From assembly GCA_031256115.1 (NCBI GenBank), contig JAIRRF010000062.1, positions 1 through 7,801 on the forward strand: a stretch of DNA of 7,801 bases. The letters are read 5' to 3'. Positions 7,698 to 7,801 of this stretch are shown here, piece by piece. The DNA comes from Treponema sp. (GTDB lineage Bacteria; Spirochaetota; Spirochaetia; Treponematales; Breznakiellaceae). A program made the position numbers and the translations under genes. Numbering within the stretch: the first letter of the stretch is position 1; the number at the start of each line of letters is the position of its first letter. The notes beneath the pieces are model-generated. The model was not told the DNA's origin and did not search any database. It saw only the letters and a list, made by a program, of their open reading frames with translations.

Positions 7698-7801
7698 ATG
7701 GCTGGCTCAGCGGCAAATTATGGTAATTATGGTAAAAGAGACATACTTTGCCGCTATTGCTCTGAGTGCGCCTCCTATTCACCCAGGAACACCCGGACGT
7801 A
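7698..7801 (+). CDS. Possible start of an unrecognised Cys-containing protein, cut by window edge
   Basis: ATG 7698 opens 34 codons without a stop to the window end, beginning MAGSAANYGNYGKRDILC, with Cys18, Cys21 and Cys24 in a C-x2-C-x2-C arrangement. GGAG (7686-7689) lies 8 nt before the ATG, a fair Shine-Dalgarno. Against it, most of its first 58 bases are repeat and hairpin sequence. Two other frames are also open here: plus strand from 7666, and minus strand from the edge to a TGA at 7654-7656. The Cys pattern is loosely like the zinc-binding N-termini of some transposases, but I do not recognise a family. Confidence 0.3.
   Translation, partial: MAGSAANYGNYGKRDILCRYCSECASYSPRNTRT
7709..7755. 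repeat. Long hairpin with a 14-position stem
   Basis: AGCGGCAAATTATG (7709-7722) pairs with CATACTTTGCCGCT (7742-7755) at 13 of 14 positions, around a 19-nt loop. It overlaps the right outer dyad arm. It is not followed by a T-run on either strand, so it is not an obvious intrinsic terminator. It may be part of a repeat element or of structured RNA. Confidence 0.6.
7716..7733. repeat. Tandem 9-bp duplication
   Basis: AATTATGGT occurs twice head to tail. In the frame from 7698 it duplicates Asn-Tyr-Gly. The left dyad arm has only one copy, so the duplication arose after the arms diverged. Confidence 0.75.

Larger units (their letters stand above)
7503..7724. repeat. Outer arms of a nested dyad (7503-7529 and 7698-7724)
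   Basis: The two 27-nt arms match at 24 positions in inverted orientation. The shared core, read outward from each side, is ATGGCTGG-Y-TCAGCGG followed two bases later by AATTATGGT. Their midpoint is near 7613.5, essentially the same as the inner arms. Each arm contains an ATG that opens a frame starting MAGSA-x-NYG: the cheX-like gene on the left and a truncated frame on the right. The segments between outer and inner arms (about 27 nt each side) are much less similar. This looks like a diverged inverted duplication or a non-autonomous repeat element. Confidence 0.8.

Noticed and set aside
7654..7800. Minus-strand frame of 48 codons entering from the right edge
   Set aside because: It is open but has no recognisable domain, crosses the hairpin and repeat arm, and competes with two plus-strand frames. 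It cannot be supported without more sequence.
7503..7801. CRISPR array
   Set aside because: The repeats are inverted rather than direct, are only two copies each, and have no regular spacers.

Overview
The window looks like a chromosomal segment of a spirochaete, most probably a Treponema-like organism. The reasons are moderate GC, a complex phosphorelay, a CheX-type CheY-P phosphatase, and the overall style of the eno and radA products. The genus is an inference; no rRNA or other decisive marker is present.

Left half (1-4306, minus strand): three tightly coupled genes are read from about 4270 down past the left edge. In order they are a membrane HAMP-GAF-like-Hpt phosphotransfer protein (2627-4177), a diacylglycerol-kinase-family protein whose ATP-binding motifs are degenerate (1677-2630), and a six-TM hybrid sensor histidine kinase that leaves the window in what looks like the start of a receiver-like domain (1-1680). 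Successive genes overlap by 4 bp, so they are probably translationally coupled. The set reads as one signalling module: a kinase, an Hpt intermediate and a lipid-kinase-fold protein. A 30-codon ORF whose product resembles the first strand and helix of a receiver domain sits between the promoter and the Hpt gene.

Middle (4267-5660): a short AT-rich divergent promoter region feeds this operon and, on the plus strand, a complete enolase gene (eno) with all catalytic residues.

Right half (5674-7529, minus strand): radA, a DNA-recombination ATPase, converges on eno with a 13-bp gap. It is coupled by a 4-bp overlap to an upstream cheX-like gene.

Right edge (7503-7801): an unusual, highly structured region. 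Two nested pairs of long imperfect inverted repeats and a small apical hairpin all centre near 7614, and another long hairpin lies at 7709-7755. The left outer arm supplies the ATG and first codons of the cheX-like reading frame. The right outer arm supplies the ATG of a divergent, truncated, Cys-containing reading frame. This is the least explained part of the window.
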